NCBI GenBank assembly: GCA_934772525.1
Contig: CAKVMI010000004.1
Location: 147,146-211,145, forward strand
Length of the DNA: 64,000 bases
Origin: an uncultured Clostridia bacterium
Lineage (GTDB): Bacteria > Bacillota > Clostridia > Christensenellales > UBA1242
Direction of reading: 5' to 3'
Shown here: positions 17,087-25,039 of the stretch, in pieces
Position numbering within the stretch: the stretch's first letter is position 1
Layout of the letters: the number at the start of each line of letters is the position of its first letter
Made by a program: the position numbers and the translations under genes
Notes under the pieces: generated by a model
The model's database searches: none
What the model saw: the letters and a program-made list of their open reading frames with translations, nothing else
What the model was told of the DNA's origin: nothing

Positions 17087-17740
17087 TTACAATATTTCCC
17101 ACACAAATGTTGCACTATCGTTTACATTGATATCGTCTGGCTCTATATCAATATTTGCCAAATTTGAACTAGCCTTCATCATACACCTATCTACCCTATA
17201 ATCAGTGTTAGAATATACATTTATATCTCCCCAATTATATTCTATAGAAGTGAGTTCTCCAAGTTTTACTCCCGAAGCCAAACAAAGAATTTCCGCCTTT
17301 TGTTTTGCGTTTTGAACAGCTGACGTTAATAGTTCGTTTTTTACAATCGTAGAATCCTTTATAGTAAAAGCTATAGAAAATTCTGGCTTTGCTAAACATA
17401 CGGAAATTGTAGACAACACTTTTGAAAGCTTAGCCATATCTAAATCAAATTCCACTTTTAAATTATGATTACATACATATCCATTAAAAACGCTCTTGTA
17501 TCTACCATCAACATCTTTTACATTTTCATATGCCGTTTGCACATTAAAATTAGTTGTTTTAACAGCAGACTTTTCAAACCCAATATTTTCAAGCGACTTA
17601 TTTAATTGTTCAATTTTTTCGGATGCAAGTTCCATTGCCCTATCATATTCTTTTGCTTCCGTTTTTAGTTTCATTGAAACTACAATAAAATCAGGTTTAA
17701 CGGTTACATTTCCAACCCCTTTAACTGTAATTGTTCTCAT
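17087..17740 (-). CDS. SIMPL (DUF541) domain protein
   Basis: A 217-residue protein that begins MRTITVKGVGNVTVKPDF, the typical opening of the SIMPL/DUF541 family, with the family mix of alternating strands and an AxxxAxxKAExL helix (QNAKQKAEIL). Members are often periplasmic or exported, but no signal peptide is seen here. I chose the ATG at 17738-17740 because GGAGG lies 9 bases before it; the longer frame adds 25 unlike residues. The function of the family is poorly known, with stress and interleukin-receptor-kinase names in the literature. Confidence 0.85.
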   Translation of the reverse strand: MRTITVKGVGNVTVKPDFIVVSMKLKTEAKEYDRAMELASEKIEQLNKSLENIGFEKSAVKTTNFNVQTAYENVKDVDGRYKSVFNGYVCNHNLKVEFDLDMAKLSKVLSTISVCLAKPEFSIAFTIKDSTIVKNELLTSAVQNAKQKAEILCLASGVKLGELTSIEYNWGDINVYSNTDYRVDRCMMKASSNLANIDIEPDDINVNDSATFVWEIL

Positions 17741-18112
17741 AATAATAAACCTCCAATAATATTTTACATTACAATTATACCATTGTAAAACCAAAAGACA
17801 AATAATATCTAACATAAAAATGTTAGAATGACTTTAACTGAAAAAGAAAAAGACTTATTTCTATGTAAATTTGAATGGGAAAAGCCAAACCCTGTTGATT
17901 ATATAAGACATTCACAAATTTATGATGGCGACTAAAAATTTACACATACAAATTATATTTTTATGATATATTATTTCATTTTTATATATGTGTAAATAGA
18001 TTTATGTTTATTTGTTTTTAAAATAAGTATAAATAAGTATAGTATTATATTTATTTACACTTAAAAAAATAAAAAAATTAAGGTGCAAGCAGAAATGTTT
18101 ACACCTTGATTT
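17741..18112. other. AT-rich gap with one possible 35-codon ORF
   Basis: Between the SIMPL gene and the XRE gene there is only AT-rich sequence. A plus-strand frame at 17828-17935 would encode 35 residues (MTLTEKEKDLFLCKFEW...), which has protein-like composition but no convincing ribosome binding site; it may be a decayed gene end. The terminator of the XRE gene lies at the right edge. Confidence 0.35.
18080..18107 (-). terminator. Terminator after the XRE regulator
   Basis: Arms aaggtg and cacctt form a hairpin at 18080-18107, followed on the minus strand by two runs of seven T. Confidence 0.65.
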
Positions 18113-18418
18113 TTACTTTTTATATAAATTCATAATTGCTTCTTTTTGATATGGAGATAATGTTTTTAGAAAGTCCAAAGTTTGCTTATCAATTTTATAT
18201 TGATTTATATCTTCTGAAAAGAATTCTGCAGGGGTTGAGCCACAAGCTTCTATAATATCAAGCAGAACTGATAAAGATGGTTCAAATGTCGTTTTCTCAC
18301 TCTCTAATAGATGAATATAACTTGCATTCTTTCCAATTATTAAGCTTAAAGCTCGAGCAGATAAATTCGCACGAGTTCTGATTATTCCTATTCTTGCTAC
18401 AATTTCCTTTAATTCCAT
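18113..18418 (-). CDS. XRE-family helix-turn-helix regulator
   Basis: A 101-residue DNA-binding protein. Residues 5-60 form a Cro/CI-type helix-turn-helix (RTRANLSARALSLIIGKN then SYIHLLESEKTTFEPSL), with the recognition helix near residues 30-42. The remaining 40 residues are helical (LSPYQKEAIMNLYKK). GGAG at good spacing supports the ATG at 18416-18418. It is read away from the lipoprotein gene, 170 bases off, and could regulate it or itself. Confidence 0.9.
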   Translation of the reverse strand: MELKEIVARIGIIRTRANLSARALSLIIGKNASYIHLLESEKTTFEPSLSVLLDIIEACGSTPAEFFSEDINQYKIDKQTLDFLKTLSPYQKEAIMNLYKK

Positions 18419-18585
18419 AATTCCAGCTCCTTATATATTTATATTTTACCAATTTAGGAGCTTTTACTATATTTACAACACAATACAATTATATCCAATA
18501 TTAAATAAAATATTTAATAGCATTAAATACTATTGCAATAAAGTCACATTTATGATATACTTTATTATATATTGGAGGTTTGCAA

Positions 18586-19020
18586 ATGAAGAATAAAATA
18601 ATAAAGCTAAGTGTATTACTTGTAATTCCACTTATAATGCTTTGTTTCGTTTTTACTGGATGCTCAAAAAATGCAAATACGCAAGATGATACACAAAAAA
18701 TTATACTGCCATATCATCTATATAATTCGCAGGCAAAATGTATAGCTTATACAAGCGATAATTATTTGTATGACTATTCCACTTGGGAAGCTATAGGCGT
18801 GTTCGATTATGAAAGAAATATTTTTATTAGTACGAGAGGAGAATATCTAGGTGAGATTATTTATACCAATGTGTTGATAAAAAATACCAAGTCTGAGTAT
18901 GTAAATGTAGAGTTTGACATTCAACCAACCATTCCAACAGCTCCAGTACCAAGAACTGCTCCAACAAGAGCAACAGTGCCAACTCTTCCAAGTTGGTATC
19001 AGGACTTAAAAAAAGAGTAA
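18586..19020 (+). CDS. Small lipoprotein, function unknown
   Basis: A 144-residue lipoprotein. A basic start and hydrophobic core lead to FTGC with the lipidated Cys26, so it would be attached to the outer face of the membrane. A globular part of about 85 residues follows, and the C-terminal 25 residues are Pro/Thr-rich (repeated PT and PTxP). The ATG at 18586-18588 follows GGAGG by 7 bases. No family is recognised. It is transcribed divergently from the XRE regulator. Confidence 0.8.
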   Translation: MKNKIIKLSVLLVIPLIMLCFVFTGCSKNANTQDDTQKIILPYHLYNSQAKCIAYTSDNYLYDYSTWEAIGVFDYERNIFISTRGEYLGEIIYTNVLIKNTKSEYVNVEFDIQPTIPTAPVPRTAPTRATVPTLPSWYQDLKKE

Positions 19021-19051
19021 TAATTTATTTATGAATAACTTACTAAACGAA

Positions 19052-19207
19052 AGCAACAAAGGAGAATAAAGTATATAATATACCAAAGTGAGAGGAAAGA
19101 CAAATTTTAAACCCTACCCCCAAGCATTCGTTATCTCCTTTGTTGCTAAAGTGGTTATATATGCTTTATAACATAAGACTAAGCTATTGATACAAAATAG
19201 CTTTTTT
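19052..19207 (+). ncRNA. Candidate structured small RNA ending in a terminator
   Basis: A perfect 14-base inverted repeat (19052-19065 with 19134-19147, agcaacaaaggaga) encloses about 68 bases. A hairpin with arms aagctatt and aatagctt followed by six T closes the segment at 19181-19207. The region follows the lipoprotein gene and contains no ORF. It may be a 3' UTR structure or a separate sRNA. It does not match SRP, 6S, RNase P or tmRNA signatures that I know. Confidence 0.35.
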
Positions 19208-19283
19208 CTTTTTATGGGACTCTGTCCCAAACCCTGAGGCTCTAAGAATAACTATTTTGGTGAAATTTGAAATCAATCACAAT

Positions 19284-19428
19284 ATTTGTTTATCCTTGTC
19301 GCTTTGATTTATTTAGCACAATCCAAGAACCTGTCAAGGTTGTTTTGCTAAAAAGCAAACTCCATTTTGACCGAACCTTTAAGGTTCGTGCTTTTGTTTG
19401 AGCAGGCGACGAGGATAACAAAACAAAT
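19284..19428. repeat. Cruciform-like element with two inner hairpins
   Basis: Outer arms at 19284-19302 and 19406-19428 pair over about 19 bases with a four-base bulge and one mismatch. Between them are a hairpin closed by ttagca/tgctaa (19313-19351) and another with cgaacctttaaggttcg (19372-19388). The result is a three-way junction. It lies in non-coding sequence between convergent transcripts. It could be a MITE-like element or a structured RNA. A small hairpin gggactctgtccc precedes it at 19217-19229. Confidence 0.5.
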
Positions 19429-19440
19429 ATAAATAACAAA

Positions 19441-19470
19441 AAAGCGATAGCTTATTGCCATCGCTTATTT
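19441..19470 (-). terminator. Terminator after tRNA-Asn
   Basis: Arms aagcgat and atcgctt give a strong hairpin. T runs are present on both sides, so it can end transcription in either direction; the minus-strand tRNA is the nearest user. Confidence 0.7.
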
Positions 19471-19611
19471 TTGTCCTTATTGCTCCAATACTTTCTAGCT
19501 CTTTCAGTTCGTCCGTCTTGGTGCAACTCGTGTTGTGGAATTATATAAGAAAATGCAAAACAACTCTCAAAATAGTAAAAATTATTTGCGTTTGTTCTTA
19601 TATAACTGATT

Positions 19612-19687
19612 TGGCTCCCCCTGTTGGACTCGAACCAACGACCTATCGATTAACAGTCGAGCGCTCTACCGACTGAGCTAAGGAGGA
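19612..19687 (-). tRNA. tRNA-Asn (GTT)
   Basis: Read on the minus strand it starts TCCTCCT and ends AGGGGGAG followed by CCA, giving a seven-pair acceptor stem. The D arm has AGCTCAGTCGGTAGAGC, the anticodon loop is ACTGTTAATC with anticodon GTT, and the T arm contains GGTTCGAGTCC. The total is 76 nt with an encoded CCA. Confidence 0.97.
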
Positions 19688-19782
19688 ATATTGTTTTCTA
19701 AGATTATGTCTTAGAACATAAACAATTATACAACATTAAGTTACATAATGCAACCATTTTTTGAAAATTTTTTAAAAATTTT

Positions 19783-20694
19783 CTAATCGATAATATTTTT
19801 CACTCTAATTTTGATTGCGCTAGGAACAATTGATATATTTGAAACATTATCTTCACTAAATTTTCCGATAAATTCTTCGCCATCGAGTGACCACATTACT
19901 TTATTACGGTCATAAATTCTAACATTTTTAGCGTGTACATATTGCATAATGTCTGAATTCCAATTTTTCTTTCTAAATATTCTAACTGCTTTTACTAATT
20001 GCAAAAAGTGCTTTGGATTTCGTATCATTAGTAGTTCCATATAGCCATCATTAAGTTTTACAAAGCCATTATTAAATTTTACAATTCCGCCAACCGAATG
20101 AGTATTTGTAACGGCAACAATTAAAAAGTCATCATCAATTTCTTCCCCATCAACATCAAACTTTAATCTCATTTTTCTAAATTCGAACAACTCTTTTATT
20201 CCAAAAAGAACATATGCCCATCTACCAATTTTATTTTTTAAACTTTGGCTTGCAGAATAAGAACACTTTGTAAAAAGACCCGCTGCTGCTATATATGTAA
20301 AATATTCGTCATTAAACTTACATACATCAACAAATTGATCGGTACCTTCAATAATACAATTTATAGCCTTTTTGTAATTTTTTGGTATTCCAACCGAACG
20401 GGCATAATCGTTTACCGAACCCATTGGAATATATCCAAGTGTTGCACCACATTGACTAAGCATCAAACCATTTAATGTTTCGTGCAAAGTCCCATCACCA
20501 CCAACACAAACAACTAGTGTTTCAGCACCTGCATGTTTTGCAAATTCTACAGCATCGCCCTTTTTAGTCGTCAATTTTAGATCAACCAAAAAGCCAGCAT
20601 CTTCAAATCTCTTGACTATTTTATTGGATAGTTTAGATGCCTTCTTTTTTCCCGAATTTGGGTTTATGATTAATAGTAGCCGTTTTTGTTCCAT
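19783..20694 (-). CDS. Diacylglycerol/lipid kinase family protein (DagK/YegS-like)
   Basis: A 303-residue cytoplasmic lipid kinase. The N-terminus has NPNSGKKKA, the nucleotide loop is VCVGGDGTLHE, and YIPMGSVNDYARSVGIP follows; the C-terminal half has the beta-sandwich ending with SLDGE. The family phosphorylates diacylglycerol or related lipids using ATP. The SVNDYAR motif replaces the common GTxNDFAR. The ATG at 20692-20694 is chosen over a TTG two codons upstream; neither has a clear ribosome binding site. It is separated from alr by about 65 bases on the same strand. Confidence 0.9.
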   Translation of the reverse strand: MEQKRLLLIINPNSGKKKASKLSNKIVKRFEDAGFLVDLKLTTKKGDAVEFAKHAGAETLVVCVGGDGTLHETLNGLMLSQCGATLGYIPMGSVNDYARSVGIPKNYKKAINCIIEGTDQFVDVCKFNDEYFTYIAAAGLFTKCSYSASQSLKNKIGRWAYVLFGIKELFEFRKMRLKFDVDGEEIDDDFLIVAVTNTHSVGGIVKFNNGFVKLNDGYMELLMIRNPKHFLQLVKAVRIFRKKNWNSDIMQYVHAKNVRIYDRNKVMWSLDGEEFIGKFSEDNVSNISIVPSAIKIRVKNIID

Positions 20695-20759
20695 ATACAA
20701 CTATATTAACATAAATTAATAAATTTTGCAAGCAAAGGTTAATGTAATATATTTATATA

Positions 20760-21866
20760 TTAATCGTTTATTAACTCAATCTTCATCCTTTTATTTGAGA
20801 AACCTACCAACAATTCATACATACTACATCCAGTGTAATCTGCTAACGTTTTTAATGTTAGTCTTTCGCTTCCATCTTTTCCAAGTATTGTAACTTTTTG
20901 TCCTTCTTTTATTCCTTCAACATCGGTTAAATCAATCATAAACGAATCCATACTGACTCTACCTACAATTTTTGCTATTTGCCCATTAATTAGTACCGTT
21001 CCTATATTTGAGAGTCTTCTATTAATTCCGTCCACATAACCTAGTGGAACAATTCCAATTTTCATATTTCGGCTAGCAATCATCGTTCTGTCATAACCAA
21101 TGCTGGTATTTTTTCTAATATTTTTTATGCTAACTATTTTTGATGTAATTGAAATGAACGGCTTTAAATTACGACTTAAACTATCATCCATTCCATATAG
21201 TCCAAAACCCATTCTTACCGCATTAAAATTTAAACCATTATGATTAAAAACTGCATTTGTATTTGCCAAATGATAAAGTAAACAATCGCCGAATACACCT
21301 TCTGCTACACTTACAAATTTATTAAAACGCTTTTGTTGTTTGAATATAAATTTTGTATCCGCTTCCTTAGTCGCAAGATGAGAAAACACTCCAACAAGGG
21401 ACAATTTATTATTGTTTTTTATTTTCTCTAAAACTCTTCTAAATTCCGAAATTTTAGCAATACCAAAACGAGACAACCCACTATCGACCTTTATTTGCAC
21501 CTTTAACGGCACTTTTATCTCCTTTGATAATTTATTCAATTCTTTTATTGAGGCGATTGTTGGGGTTAATTTATAATAAGAATATACCGATAAAAATTCA
21601 ATGTTTATTGGTGCCATTATAAAAATTTCTTTTGTTAAACCCGTGTTTCTAAGCTTAATTCCTTCTTCTAAATTTGCAACCGCAAAGGCATCTACCGAGT
21701 GATTTATTATTGGTGCAACAACTTCCGCCCCTACAGAATAAGCGTCGGCTTTTATCATTGCAATAATTTTTGTATTTTTATTTAACTTCTTTTTTGCTTG
21801 CTTGATGTTATTAAGAATTGCATTCGGATGAATTTCATAACTCGAAAAAGAAAAAGAATCTGACAT
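20760..21866 (-). CDS. alr: Alanine racemase
   Basis: A PLP enzyme that converts L- to D-alanine for peptidoglycan. The PLP lysine is in IKADAY near the N-terminus, the catalytic Tyr of the second subunit is in GYDRT, and the C-terminal GYVDGINRRLS and GRVSMDSFMIDLTD motifs are clear. At 368 residues it is of normal length. The PLP motif reads DAYSVG instead of the common DAYGHG. The GAGGG before the ATG fits. It is preceded by a terminator from the upstream gene and followed by the lipid kinase. Confidence 0.95.
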   Translation of the reverse strand: MSDSFSFSSYEIHPNAILNNIKQAKKKLNKNTKIIAMIKADAYSVGAEVVAPIINHSVDAFAVANLEEGIKLRNTGLTKEIFIMAPINIEFLSVYSYYKLTPTIASIKELNKLSKEIKVPLKVQIKVDSGLSRFGIAKISEFRRVLEKIKNNNKLSLVGVFSHLATKEADTKFIFKQQKRFNKFVSVAEGVFGDCLLYHLANTNAVFNHNGLNFNAVRMGFGLYGMDDSLSRNLKPFISITSKIVSIKNIRKNTSIGYDRTMIASRNMKIGIVPLGYVDGINRRLSNIGTVLINGQIAKIVGRVSMDSFMIDLTDVEGIKEGQKVTILGKDGSERLTLKTLADYTGCSMYELLVGFSNKRMKIELIND

Positions 21867-21931
21867 ATTATACCCTCATTCAAGTATATGACAAGAGTAA
21901 TAATTTGTTTCCCAAATTTAAAGCAAACAAA

Positions 21932-21958
21932 AAATTGCACCAAAATTAATTCAAATGC
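21932..21958 (-). terminator. Terminator after the DUF378 gene
   Basis: Arms aattgca and tgcaatt are followed on the minus strand by a T-rich run; it lies 40 bases past the DUF378 stop. Confidence 0.5.
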
Positions 21959-21996
21959 AATTTTCTGTTAAAATAGATTATATGCAAAATATTTAA

Positions 21997-22203
21997 CTAT
22001 TCTGCAAAAATTTTCCCACGATTTCTAATTAACATATAAATTAACCAAAAACCTGCAATACCTACAAGTGCATAGATTATTCTTGCAAAAATACCCACGC
22101 CACAAATCCATGTTACAAGGTTAAAGGTAAACACGCCAACTAAAAACCAGTTTGTAGTACCAATTATACTTATAATTAGTGCTATTAAAGTAACTATTGC
22201 CAT
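21997..22203 (-). CDS. DUF378 small membrane protein
   Basis: A 68-residue protein with two hydrophobic segments (about residues 3-30 and 36-58) joined by a short loop and a basic tail RNRGK. It matches the DUF378 pattern, with INW-like TTNWFLVG and a following Trp-Ile-Cys-Gly stretch. The family has no assigned function. A strong AAGGAGA site precedes the ATG. It lies between secG and alr and has its own terminator. Confidence 0.85.
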   Translation of the reverse strand: MAIVTLIALIISIIGTTNWFLVGVFTFNLVTWICGVGIFARIIYALVGIAGFWLIYMLIRNRGKIFAE

Positions 22204-22258
22204 AAATGTTTCTCCTTATAGCAATAGTTTAGGTAATTATATTATTTTTATACAAAAA

Positions 22259-22285
22259 AAATACTAGAAATTTTCTAGTATTTTT
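22259..22285 (-). terminator. Terminator after secG
   Basis: Arms aatactagaa and ttctagtatt form a hairpin, followed on the minus strand by a T run. It lies 10 bases past the secG stop. Confidence 0.75.
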
Positions 22286-22294
22286 ATATGTGAA

Positions 22295-22624
22295 CTAAAC
22301 TAACCCGCCAGCATAAATTGTATTTAATATTAGGTAGGTAATGCAAAGAACCATCATAAGTATTGCAATTATAATTGTAAACTTTTTAATTTTGCCTTGC
22401 ATTGATTGACCCTTGTTGCGATTGTAAAAAGTATCACTTGTATCACCAGTTATACCTTGAATACCATTTGTGTTACCTTGTTGAATTAAAACTGAAACAA
22501 TCATAAATACAGAACAAAGTAAAAGCAATACAACAACAATTGTTTTTATGATAGGAAATGAATTAACAACCCAATCTGGTCTTACCTTATCTTCTGCTAG
22601 TAAACCAAAAATATTTTTTAACAT
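22295..22624 (-). CDS. secG: Protein translocase subunit SecG
   Basis: A 109-residue inner-membrane subunit of SecYEG. Two hydrophobic segments (about residues 25-48 and 86-106) flank a loop containing VLIQQGNTNGIQGITG, the family-typical glycine-rich region. The ATG at 22622-22624 (MLKNIFG) has AGGAG at 7 bases; the longer frame overlaps the promoter. The N-terminal 22 residues before the first segment are longer than in most SecG. Confidence 0.92.
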   Translation of the reverse strand: MLKNIFGLLAEDKVRPDWVVNSFPIIKTIVVVLLLLCSVFMIVSVLIQQGNTNGIQGITGDTSDTFYNRNKGQSMQGKIKKFTIIIAILMMVLCITYLILNTIYAGGLV

Positions 22625-22652
22625 CTTGCTACTCCTTTTATAATGTACAAGC

Positions 22653-22682
22653 ATTATAACACACAACGCCTGGAACTTTCAA
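22653..22682 (-). promoter_or_regulatory. secG promoter
   Basis: Minus-strand TTGAAA (22677-22682), an 18-base spacer and a perfect TATAAT (22653-22658), about 29 bases before the start codon. Confidence 0.65.
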
Positions 22683-22688
22683 CACTTT

Positions 22689-22925
22689 TTAAACTTTTTT
22701 TATATAGAAATAAAATATGAAAAATACTACAATTGACACAAATGACAAAAACAAATAAGTTTTCTTTAAGGCTTTCTCTTTTGCAAAACTTTCCTTTGCA
22801 AACATATCAATTATAAATATACAACCAAGAAGCGCTAAAACACATATCCCCACATATGTTTCGCTTTTTTGTTTCTCATTTTGTGCTAGTAATAATTGTA
22901 TTACAGATACAAAATTGTAAACCAT
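22689..22925 (-). CDS. Small two-segment membrane protein, unknown
   Basis: A 78-residue protein with two hydrophobic segments (about residues 24-40 and 56-76) separated by the basic loop KESFAKEKALKK. AAGGGG lies at good spacing before the ATG. No family is recognised. Its promoter is almost the same as that of another small two-segment membrane protein at 28615-28812, with a shared palindrome between the two promoter boxes. Confidence 0.6.
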   Translation of the reverse strand: MVYNFVSVIQLLLAQNEKQKSETYVGICVLALLGCIFIIDMFAKESFAKEKALKKTYLFLSFVSIVVFFIFYFYIKKV

Positions 22926-22950
22926 TTTATTTACCCCTTATCTGTAATAA

Positions 22951-22979
22951 ATTATAACACATTATGTGACAAAATTCAA
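22951..22979 (-). promoter_or_regulatory. Promoter with palindromic spacer, site A
   Basis: Minus-strand TTGAAT (22974-22979), a 17-base spacer and TATAAT (22951-22956). The spacer contains the palindrome CACATTATGTG (22958-22968). The sequence is nearly repeated at 28841-28869. Confidence 0.65.
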
Positions 22980-22993
22980 TAGGTTTAGAAAAT

Positions 22994-23758
22994 TTATTCC
23001 TTGTTAGATGCTTCTATAATTTTAACCCACTTGTCAACATTCATACTAGCACCACCGACCAATACACCGCCTACACTTCTTTCGCTTAGTATTTCCTTTG
23101 CATTCTCTTCGCTAACGCTTCCGCCGTATAGAATACGCATTTTTTTGACAGCTTCCTTACCATACATTTGGCGAAGAACTCTTTTTATTCCGCTATTAAC
23201 ATTACTAATCTCTTCAAGCGTTGGAGTTTGGGCGGGATGAATTCCGTCAGAAATTGCCCAAAGAGGTTCATACGCTATAACAACTCTTTCAGGTTCGGTT
23301 ACACCTTCAAAATCTAATGTTAGTTGTTTTTTTAAAACTCTATATGTTCTATTTTGTTCCCTTTGCTTTAAGGTTTCTCCAATACATAGTATAGGAATAA
23401 ATCCGCTATCTATTGCCTTTTTCAATTTCTTATTAATCTTTTCATCGGTATCGTTATCAAACTGCCTTCTACTGCTATGACCAATAATTACATAATCTAC
23501 GCCGACTTCCTTTAGCATTACAGGAGAAATTTCGCCAGTGAACGCACCCTTATCTTCATAGTGCATATTTTGTGCACCTATTCTAATTGGCGTTCCGCTA
23601 ACTATTTCGGTTGCTTTTTGTAAAGAAAGAAAAGCTGGGCAAACTAGCACTTCATTTTTTGTTTTTGGCATTCTTTCCTTTAACTCATTAAAGAACTCTT
23701 CGGTTTCTTTAATAGTTTTATTCATTTTCCAGTTACCGGCAATCAATAATCTTTTCAT
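22994..23758 (-). CDS. tpiA: Triosephosphate isomerase with unusual loop 6
   Basis: A 254-residue TIM barrel that interconverts dihydroxyacetone phosphate and glyceraldehyde 3-phosphate. Asn9 and Lys11 (GNWKM), His94 (IIGHS) and Glu164 (AYEPLW) are all present. Two positions are odd: the canonical GHSERR reads GHSSRR, changing the conserved Glu to Ser, and the lid loop after PLWAI reads SDGIHPAQTP instead of the usual GTGKTAT form, with a different length. The phosphate loops YGGSVS and GGASM are normal. The gene sits directly downstream of pgk (18-base gap), as in glycolytic operons. I expect the enzyme to work, but its lid closure may differ. Confidence 0.92.
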   Translation of the reverse strand: MKRLLIAGNWKMNKTIKETEEFFNELKERMPKTKNEVLVCPAFLSLQKATEIVSGTPIRIGAQNMHYEDKGAFTGEISPVMLKEVGVDYVIIGHSSRRQFDNDTDEKINKKLKKAIDSGFIPILCIGETLKQREQNRTYRVLKKQLTLDFEGVTEPERVVIAYEPLWAISDGIHPAQTPTLEEISNVNSGIKRVLRQMYGKEAVKKMRILYGGSVSEENAKEILSERSVGGVLVGGASMNVDKWVKIIEASNKE

Positions 23759-23776
23759 TTACTTACTCCTTAATAA

Positions 23777-24964
23777 TTAATCTTTATCATTAAGCATAGC
23801 AATTCCTGGAAGAGTCTTACCCTCCAAAAATTCTAGAGTTGCACCACCACCAGTAGAAATATGAGTTATCTTATCTGCATAACCACTTTCTCTAACTGCA
23901 GCAGCACTATCTCCACCACCAACAATACTAACGGCACCACTCTTTGCGATAGCCTTAGCAATAGCAATAGTACCCTTTTGGAACTTTTTAAATTCATATA
24001 CGCCCATTGGACCATTCCAAATTACAGTTTTCGCATTTTTAATTTCTTTAGCGAATGCTTTGCGAGTCTTTGGACCTATATCCATACTCTGACAATCTGC
24101 AGGAATTTTATAAGCTGAAACATTCTTTGCTTTTGCATTTGGTGCGAACTCTTTTGTTACTACAGAGTCGATTGGTAATAGCAATTTAACATTTTTCTTG
24201 TCTGCTAGTTCCATAATTTGTTTTGCTAGGTCAACTTTATCCTTTTCGTATCTACTAAGACCTATCTCTCCACCCTTCGCTACAATAAATGTGAACGCCA
24301 TTGCACCACCTATTAAAATAGTGTTAGCTTTATCCATAAGAGTGGAAATAACGCCAATCTTATCTGACACCTTTTTGCCACCAAAAATAACAACGGATGG
24401 TCTATCTGGATTAACTGTAACCTTTTCAATTTCGGTAACTTCTTTTGCTACTAAAAATCCTGCAACGGCTGGAATAAACCTTGCAACACCGGCGGTAGAA
24501 GCATGTGCTCTATGTGCAGTACCAAATGCATCTAATACAAAAATATCTGCAAGCGATGCTAAAGCACGAGAGAAATCTTCATCATTTTCCTCCTCTTCTT
24601 TATGGAATCTTACATTTTCAAGCATCATAACTTCGCCTTCTTTAAGATTAGACGCCAATTCATGAGCACTTTCGCCTATTACATCAGAAGCCATCTTAAC
24701 TTCTTGACCCAATAGTTCGGTAAGACGTGGTAATACTATCTTTAATGAATATGTTTCATTAAATACTCCACCCGGTCGACCAAGATGCGAACACAAAATA
24801 ACCTTAGCGTGATTATTTATAAGGTATTTTATAGTAGGAATTGCAGCCACAATTCTTGTATCGTCAATAATGTTATTTTTATCATCAACAGGTACATTAA
24901 AGTCTACTCTTACTAGAACTCTTTTTCCTGTAACATCTATATCTTTAAAAGTCTTTTTATTCAT
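23777..24964 (-). CDS. pgk: Phosphoglycerate kinase
   Basis: A 395-residue glycolytic kinase that makes ATP from 1,3-bisphosphoglycerate. The N-terminal RVDFNVP motif, the substrate loop with HLGRPGG, VIFGGKKVSDKIGV in the hinge region and the nucleotide loop GGGDSAAAV are all typical. The ATG at 24962-24964 (MNKKTFKDI) follows AAGGGGA; a longer frame reaches into the promoter and is rejected. Its promoter is at 24995-25024. It is followed closely by tpiA. Confidence 0.97.
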   Translation of the reverse strand: MNKKTFKDIDVTGKRVLVRVDFNVPVDDKNNIIDDTRIVAAIPTIKYLINNHAKVILCSHLGRPGGVFNETYSLKIVLPRLTELLGQEVKMASDVIGESAHELASNLKEGEVMMLENVRFHKEEEENDEDFSRALASLADIFVLDAFGTAHRAHASTAGVARFIPAVAGFLVAKEVTEIEKVTVNPDRPSVVIFGGKKVSDKIGVISTLMDKANTILIGGAMAFTFIVAKGGEIGLSRYEKDKVDLAKQIMELADKKNVKLLLPIDSVVTKEFAPNAKAKNVSAYKIPADCQSMDIGPKTRKAFAKEIKNAKTVIWNGPMGVYEFKKFQKGTIAIAKAIAKSGAVSIVGGGDSAAAVRESGYADKITHISTGGGATLEFLEGKTLPGIAMLNDKD

Positions 24965-24994
24965 AATCTTTTCCCCTTTACAATATGTATATTT

Positions 24995-25024
24995 ATTGTA
25001 CCAAAAATAAACCAGCATTGTCAA
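24995..25024 (-). promoter_or_regulatory. pgk-tpiA promoter
   Basis: Perfect minus-strand TTGACA (25019-25024), an 18-base spacer and TACAAT (24995-25000), 31 bases before the pgk ATG. Confidence 0.75.
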
Positions 25025-25039
25025 ATAAATGAAAGGTGT

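Noticed and set aside
19210..19260. SRP RNA, 6S RNA or tmRNA in the non-coding stretch
   Set aside because: None of the conserved core sequences of these RNAs are present.
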